64,000 bases of DNA from Linepithema humile (lineage: Eukaryota; Arthropoda; Insecta; Hymenoptera; Formicidae). Under the pieces are notes generated by a model. That model searched no databases and was not told the origin of the DNA. It saw only the letters and a program-made list of their open reading frames with translations. The stretch spans positions 7,495,001 through 7,559,000 of the forward strand of contig NC_090135.1 in NCBI RefSeq assembly GCF_040581485.1, in the 5' to 3' direction. Positions 58,200 to 64,000 of the stretch are shown piece after piece. Made by a program: the position numbers and the translations under genes. Position 1 is the stretch's first letter; each line of letters opens with the position of its first letter.

Positions 58200-60167
58200 G
58201 TGAGTAACTCTTCGATGTTAAGATATTCATCTTGCCGGGATTTCCTTCACGCTTTTCCCGCATAATCTTCCAAATTTTGAGCATTGTACTCTTGGGATCG
58301 TGTTTAGCTACGTAGAGTTTTATTACATTACATTTTACAATCACATTATAATCGCGAATTATAATTTTGAATTTAAAAATTAAAGTTTTGTTACAATTAT
58401 GAGAAACCTTCATTCTAAACTGCAACTTCCAAGTTCAAAATTGTAATTCGCGATTAAAGGCATTAAACTAATACGAGGGGCTTTGAATAACAGAGTGCGG
58501 ATGTCCCGCAGCATCTCAAAGGCAGCCGCGATCGATTGTATCGCCGAGAGTGCTGAAAGACAGCACCTTATACTCGACAATCATCACCACCACCGGCCGT
58601 ATTTTCAACGGCAAGCCTAGTAGAAGGGGTGCTTGGCCTTGGCAGGTGTCTCTTCAGCTACTACACCCGAAACTCGGCTTTATCGGTCACTGGTGCGGCG
58701 GTGTGCTGATCGATCCTAAATGGGTGATTACCGCCGCTCATTGCATTCACAAGTGAGTTCGATTTTACGGAGTTTCGAAAAACGCGCAGTGCAATTTTCC
58801 TAAAACTGTTACAATTCTTCGACGATGTTATTTTTCTCCTTCATCGAGTTCTTTGGCTCAAAATGTTTTCAATTCCGGTGCCTGCTACATATTTCATATT
58901 TTTAATTCACATTTTATGTTTCTTAAATAAATATTTGCTTCAGCGAGCTGTTCAATTTGCCGATCGGTGCATTGTGGACAGCAGTGGTGGGCGAATGGGA
59001 ATTAGACTCGGGTGGACGTGGATCCGCTCGGTTGCCCGTCGAAAAAGTGATTCTCCACGAGAGATTTAACAATTATGTGCACGATATAGGTGAGCTTGTT
59101 ATACTAATTCCATCAACTCTTTCGTTAAACTTAATTATTCGGCTTACGCTAAATCTCTCGTTTCTTCAAGAAATCTAAAAAATTCAAAGCTCCTAGAGTC
59201 CTGAATTTCGTCGTTGCAGCCTTAATGAAACTCGCCAGGCCGGCGCCCTTATCCAAAGTCGTCCGCACTATCTGTCTTCCCGACCCCGAAGAGAATCTTG
59301 ACGAAGGACAATGCATAGCCTCCGGCTGGGGCAGATACGGCCCTTCGCCTTCGCTCTCTACCGCCCTTCTAGAAGCCAGCGTTCCTCTTCTGAATCTCGA
59401 GGAATGCCTGCAAGCCTACGGCACTTCTGTGCCTATCAAAAACGGTCATCTTTGCGCTGGCCACACCGACGGTTCTTCCGGAAGTTGCGTGGTGAATGCC
59501 ATTTTTCTTTTGCCAATAAATTTGTAACGTTTCTCAAAAAGAATTGTGTTACGTGTGTGGAAAATGAAAAACGCGGAATGCTTTCCTGCGAAATATGGTA
59601 CAGCCTGTCTAACTCATTAACAAGTGTGAACGCGTTAATAAACGCGAGTTATCGAGTGTAAAATGAACCGCTCGCGGACACGTTTTATTATCTGAAAGCG
59701 CCAATTTACTGTTAATTACACGCCGCTCGTGCACTTTCTCGCGGTAAAATCGATCGCGCAACTAACAGCGCAAAAAGCGCGTTACGAAGATTCACGTGTT
59801 TACACATTGGCCTTCGATTCAAAATAAGAAATTTTAAACGTGCGTGCGAAGGCGCGCATAAGCGTATAAAAAAAAAGAGATGTTTTGCTGACAAAATATA
59901 TTTTATGCTGCAGCGAACTTCGTCAGTTAACATCAAATATGCTCCAAGTAGCATCATACTGATTCCGATTCTTTTTATTTTCAGGGTGACTCCGGAGGAC
60001 CTCTGCAATGTCGTCGCGCCGACGGAGTGTGGCAGCTGGTCGGCGTCACATCCTTCGGCTCCGGCTGTGCCAGACCAGGCTACCCGGATGTGTACACCAA
60101 GATACAGCACTACCTGAACTGGATTAACAAGACGATCGACGCTGACGACGACAACGAGCAGCGGTAA
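58103..60167 (+). CDS. Secreted chymotrypsin-fold serine protease, 5 exons, 318 aa
   Basis: Exons: 58103-58199, 58494-58752, 58944-59089, 59220-59491, 59985-60167; phases all match. Signal peptide MCRLRGNLIVLLVVVLAEVQ, a ~45-residue pro-segment with CGC but no clip domain, then activation site TTTGR|IFNG at residues 68/69. Catalytic triad: His115 (TAAHC), Asp166 (HDIALMKL), Ser261 (GDSGGP). Cysteine pairs expected of the fold (42-58, 136-201, 168-182, 191-220) are present, plus Cys in RTICLP that can tether the pro-segment. The S1 pocket is unusual: position 189 is Gly (SGSCVGDSGG) and position 226 is Asp (RPGYPDVYTK). The protein ends in an acidic tail (DADDDNEQR). Physiological role unknown; digestion, immunity or development are all possible. 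The start was chosen for the signal peptide and phase; a longer ORF in another frame here is not coding. Confidence 0.93.
58494..58752 (+). CDS. Serine protease exon 2 (pro-segment, activation site, catalytic His)
   Basis: Acceptor AATAACAG, donor CACAA|GTGAGT. Holds CGCPAASQRQPRS, the GRIFNG cleavage site, and WVITAAHC. Confidence 0.93.
58944..59089 (+). CDS. Serine protease exon 3 (catalytic Asp)
   Basis: Acceptor TTTGCTTCAG, donor ATAG|GTGAGC. Encodes ELFNLPIGALWTAVVGEW, then VEKVILHERFNNYVHDI. Confidence 0.92.
59220..59491 (+). CDS. Serine protease exon 4
   Basis: Acceptor CGTTGCAG, donor GCGTG|GTGAAT. Encodes ALMKLARPAPLSKVVRTICL, GQCIASGWGRYGPSPS, and LCAGHTDGSSGSCV. Confidence 0.93.
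59985..60167 (+). CDS. Serine protease exon 5 (catalytic Ser)
   Basis: Acceptor TTATTTTCAG. Starts GDSGGPLQCRRADGVW, includes TSFGSGCARPGYPDVYTK, stop TAA at 60165-60167. Confidence 0.95.
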   Translation, partial: GDSGGPLQCRRADGVWQLVGVTSFGSGCARPGYPDVYTKIQHYLNWINKTIDADDDNEQR

Positions 60168-63100
60168 AACTCACTTGTGTAAATATATTGTAATTATTGT
60201 TGTTGTACAGTTTATACAGAGTTCCTCGTGTTTGTATATAGTACTGCGTTTGCACTTTTGTGTTGTATATTGTACAGTAGGTATGTTCATTTTATACTGC
60301 ATAGGAATTAATTTTATTTATTTTACATGTTGCACATACGGTGTAGAATAATCCCCTCCTGCTTCACATTTGCGTTGTTTGCAAATTTATGATATACATT
60401 CGAGGAAAGAGAAAACTTTTATTGAATTTTAACGATATGAATAAGAAAAAAATCAACGAACAAATATCGATTCAAAAGGTCCGTGAAGACAAAATTGTTA
60501 CAATCAAGTATATGTATATAGGTCATATCGAATCGGATATTACAGATAATAAATGCATGATAGAAAGCTGAAGATATTCGTATGAGCGCTTCTCGCACTT
60601 GTTGCTCGTAATAAATTTGCTTTATTTATTTACAATCTATAATTATAACCATTCTCGTAAATGACTCGGTCGGATGAACGTCGGAATCAAAGCAAACAGG
60701 ATGATAAGTTCTGAAACTTGTGAGGAACTTCTTTCTGGAACATTGATCAGTTAAAATGTTGCTAGTTAAAACTTTCACAGTTGTTCATTCAGCTGGAAAA
60801 GGCGAGATAATCTTATTTTAAATCGCTCAAATTACATCGGTGAAACACGAATTTCTATTTTGCTCGAAATTATTGAGAAACGATAATCGAGCAGACGTGC
60901 GATTTGTCAAATCGAATTCCTCAGAAGTGTCCTTAAAATTTCTGAAGAAAAAAAAAAAAAACTTGATTCCATTATGTTCGCGGCTTCATCCGCGTTGAGA
61001 GAGCGACACAGTTATGATACAACGGTTTGTTCCGCTGGATAGGACACGGCGCGCTTTAATAATGCGCAACGTGCGTTGTATAGATAACAAAGTTAGAGAT
61101 ATCGATTCACGTGCCAAGGGTACACGCGACATACCGTGAGAGTACATTCGGTTACAGGGGGAAGCCTTAATTAGCCTTAATTATTAATTACAGATGCGCG
61201 GCATTTAGTGCGTGCATTGTCTCTCTACGCGAGTGCATTCCAGTATTCCAATATTGTCGGGGAACAAATATCTCCGATAACTATTGAGAGAATGTCTAAA
61301 GTTGATGTACATAATATGATAAGGCGGTATACAGGATACCTGAAATATTCATTATATACTCGTTACGAAATTGGAATGAAATATCTTCAGGATATTATTA
61401 AAATATACGCATTATTTACAGTGCGCAAGAAACATCTCTGAGATATATTGGATTAATTAGAAAGTTCCTTCGTAATTATCGAAAAATTCGAAGAAACTTT
61501 CTGATCAATCATATATACTATTGTGTTGTATTAATTTCTCTTGCGTCTCTTCTTTATGCACATATAAAACGCAAATTAGAACACAGAATGTGATTTGTAC
61601 AATTAATCTGTAGATACTATTACTATCTTATTTGCAAATTCAACAGGTAATCTTCTGTCTTGAAATTGCTATTTTTTCAAGTGTAGTGTTTTCAATTTGA
61701 TATGCAATATAACGGTTTGATAGATCTATCGCGCTTCACTCGACATAGTTACGCAATAGTAGAAGTAGTTCCTCAGGACGCCAACGCCTTATATAAATGC
61801 AGATATCCTCGGTATCCGTTCTTTCATAGCAAATGGTTTTTCTTTCCCATTTTCAGAACGCGTATATCTATGTATGCATTTCTATTTCGCTCTGATAACG
61901 CAATGACGTTGCAAGACAGCCGTGTGTACCGGATAAGACAAAAATGGATCAGAAATGTCACTCGACGCTCATCTTTATGCGTCGAAGTGATGTATCGAGA
62001 TGACTAGTCCTACTTTATTTATTTAATAGATAATAAAAATAGCTGTCAGATAAATGGGTCATTTTTCAAGAAATCTATTATTCTTTTATCTGCAAAATTG
62101 TATTTCTTTTATCACTGAATTATAAATAAAAATTCTGCAAACAATTGTATAATAAAAAATAAGATAGTAATAGTAGTAAAAAATACATTACAGATAAAAA
62201 CAAACAAGATTTGAATTTAAAACATTGCACAAAGACTTAATAAAAAGTTCGAAAAAGTAGTTTTAGTAAAATGACAGAATAGTTGAAATTTCACCCAAAA
62301 CCTTTATGAAAACGCTTTACATTTAATCAAGATCGTATCTTTTCTGTACGTCTAATGTAATTACTAATTAATGACCAGGATGCGTGACAACTTGGTAACT
62401 ATATTTCATTTTCTCCTACGCTTCACCTACGCATTCTAATAACTACTGTATTCGTTTGTATGTTTTGGATCATCGCCTGCGCACGCAATCCGCGCACATT
62501 TCCCTACATTTTCCTGTGCCTCCCACGACTTTTCCCGCTATCATATTCGGTTCGACCTTCATGCACGATTAGTAGCATACTTTCATCGCGCCGAGGAAAG
62601 TGAACGAGAAATCCAGCTGGTGAGAGAAGAGAGAAGAAACGAGAAATATTTTATCTAGATGGCATCATTTTAGGCCGCTAAACAGAAGACACGCGATTTT
62701 TTAATTTTTTCTCGCTGAAATCGCAAAATTTCGAAGAAAACAACAGGTAATATAACAATATTAATACATACAATAATTGAATAAATAGAAGTATCGATAC
62801 ATATTTAATTTAATTAATTCGGTATTTTTACGGGAGCGATATATATTTATAAATTTATCTGTATAAATATATAGATTTATTAAATTATATTTATTTAGTT
62901 TTTATAGATTTGTAGGTACAAATTTATATTTATTTATAAATGTAAATATTTAAAATTTATTGATCTGTTCTTTCTAGTTACGCTTGTACACTTTTTACAC
63001 ACGAAATAAAATAGTTATATATTGCAGATAATATAAGAAAAAAAAGATTAATTTAATTTAAAATATGCAGTAAATTGGAAGAAAAATCATTAAAAAACCG

Positions 63101-63200
63101 GGTCTTAGGTAGTAAAAAGATAATTTTTCGCCCAAATGCGACGTGACATGCGCACAACGACACGAGTATTTCTAGTCGACAGGGAAGTGAAACGAGCCTC
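60168..63200. other. Intergenic DNA downstream of the protease
   Basis: 3' UTR of the protease, then AT-rich DNA. Plus-strand ORFs of 77 and 101 codons at 61208 and 61702 show no recognisable domain, signal peptide or splice context. Confidence 0.5.
60609..60614 (+). terminator. Candidate poly(A) signal of the serine protease
   Basis: AATAAA about 440 bases downstream of the stop codon; the first clear AATAAA on the plus strand after the gene. Confidence 0.35.
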
Positions 63201-63300
63201 GGGGTTTAAGATGGCCATTCCTGGTGTCGCGCGTGCACCACGAAGGAGTGTTTCATCGCCACGTAGTCTCGCGTTTGCGCGGATTTTGTGAGTGTGAAAT
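63201..63300 (+). other. Possible first exon of a plus-strand gene at the right edge
   Basis: A GC-richer patch contains TTTAAGATGGCCATTCC, a good start context, followed by 26 codons (MAIPGVARAPRRSVSSPRSL) and GATTTT|GTGAGTGTG, a plausible donor. No downstream exon is visible before the window ends, so this could also be a 5' UTR exon or chance. Confidence 0.3.
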
Positions 63301-64000
63301 CACTGCGAACGTGTTAGTGACGCTTTTGTTACGTTCTTTGATTATCATATTGTTTCCCGAAAACTGTACATGACATAGCATTGTGTGTAGAATCGAGACG
63401 AGCGTTCGTAATCGAAGTAATCGGCGTCAGTGACGCTTCCATGATGCTTCGGTGATACATTCGCTAATGTCGGCTTAGTATCATCCCTCTTTTCGATATC
63501 TTTATTGGGTCATATGAGACAATTTTAAACGTACTTGTTTACGTTTTGTTTCGTGATTTATTTCTCATCTGGATAAACTTCATCGTTGACGCAGGTGCCA
63601 TCAGTGAGTTTCAGTGAGATTTCAGTAATGTCTTCTCGATACCCTAATATATTCTCATTGTTTCTATTGAGTCATATTCTACACGCAAGTTTTCGATTAT
63701 GATGTATGATTGAGAAAGCCTTGATATTAATAAATTATCAGTGACGCCTTCAGTCGTGTTTCTATGACTATACTTTGGTTTTGCCGGTAATGAAAATCGA
63801 AACTAATAAAATTTTAACAAGCCCAAATTTACCAAAAATATTGGAAATACACCTTGAATTGCGTGTCCAATGCGTTTCGCATCTCTACTTTAATTTTCAT
63901 TGTCAATGAATATGAAAATTGTTTTCCATAACATCGAAATCCAAGCACCTTGGAGATTGTATCGGTTTCGAGTATATATTAGCCATTTCAAGTTCTTTTT
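63301..64000. other. Right-edge DNA, no gene recognised
   Basis: Moderately AT-rich with several GTGACGCTT/GTGACGCTTCC phrases (for example near 63317, 63431 and 63742). It would be the first intron if the preceding patch is an exon. Confidence 0.4.

Noticed and set aside
58012..58203. Alternative 63-codon frame over protease exon 1
   Set aside because: The frame with the signal peptide at 58103 continues in phase into exon 2; this one does not.

Overview
The window looks like nuclear DNA of an insect, most likely a hymenopteran and perhaps an ant. Genes are split by spliceosomal introns (GTRAGT donors, pyrimidine-AG acceptors) in AT-rich DNA that stays rich in CpG. The proteins are insect-like and small non-autonomous DNA transposons are frequent. 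The species call is inference; no search was possible.

Left two thirds (about 1.4-41 kb, minus strand): a Na+/Ca2+ exchanger of the Calx/NCX family. Seven coding exons were found by reading frame and phase (40930-39579, 36908-36636, 24520-24429, 12239-12048, 10107-9946, 4860-4702, 1604-1433). All junctions keep frame and together encode 800 residues. The last exon lies beyond the left edge and the true N-terminus is uncertain. The introns (up to 12 kb) hold a 1.4 kb inverted repeat, several MITE or foldback elements and a 108-bp tandem repeat. A GC-rich block at 41.5-42.6 kb, carrying a degenerate ~35-bp minisatellite, is the likely promoter and 5' exon region.

Middle (45-56 kb, all minus strand): two tandem genes for secreted leucine-rich-repeat proteins; a small gene for the complex III subunit UQCR10, split over two exons; and mitochondrial polynucleotide phosphorylase (PNPT1, 7 exons, 774 aa). 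The two LRR genes share an unusual design: the first exon ends exactly at the initiator ATG, followed directly by a GTAAG donor. They also share a TATA box and an AGTGAGTT motif at almost the same spacing.

Right part (58.1-60.2 kb, plus strand): a secreted chymotrypsin-fold serine protease (5 exons, 318 aa). Its catalytic triad is intact, but the S1 pocket acid has moved from position 189 to 226. The last kilobases look intergenic until a possible first exon of another plus-strand gene near 63.2-63.3 kb.

UQCR10 and PNPT1 are both mitochondrial and adjacent, but no common regulation is visible. The best candidates for something undescribed are the twin LRR genes with their shared promoter and start-exon design, the pocket-swapped protease, and the long intronic hairpin in the exchanger gene with a third single-arm copy at 44.4 kb.
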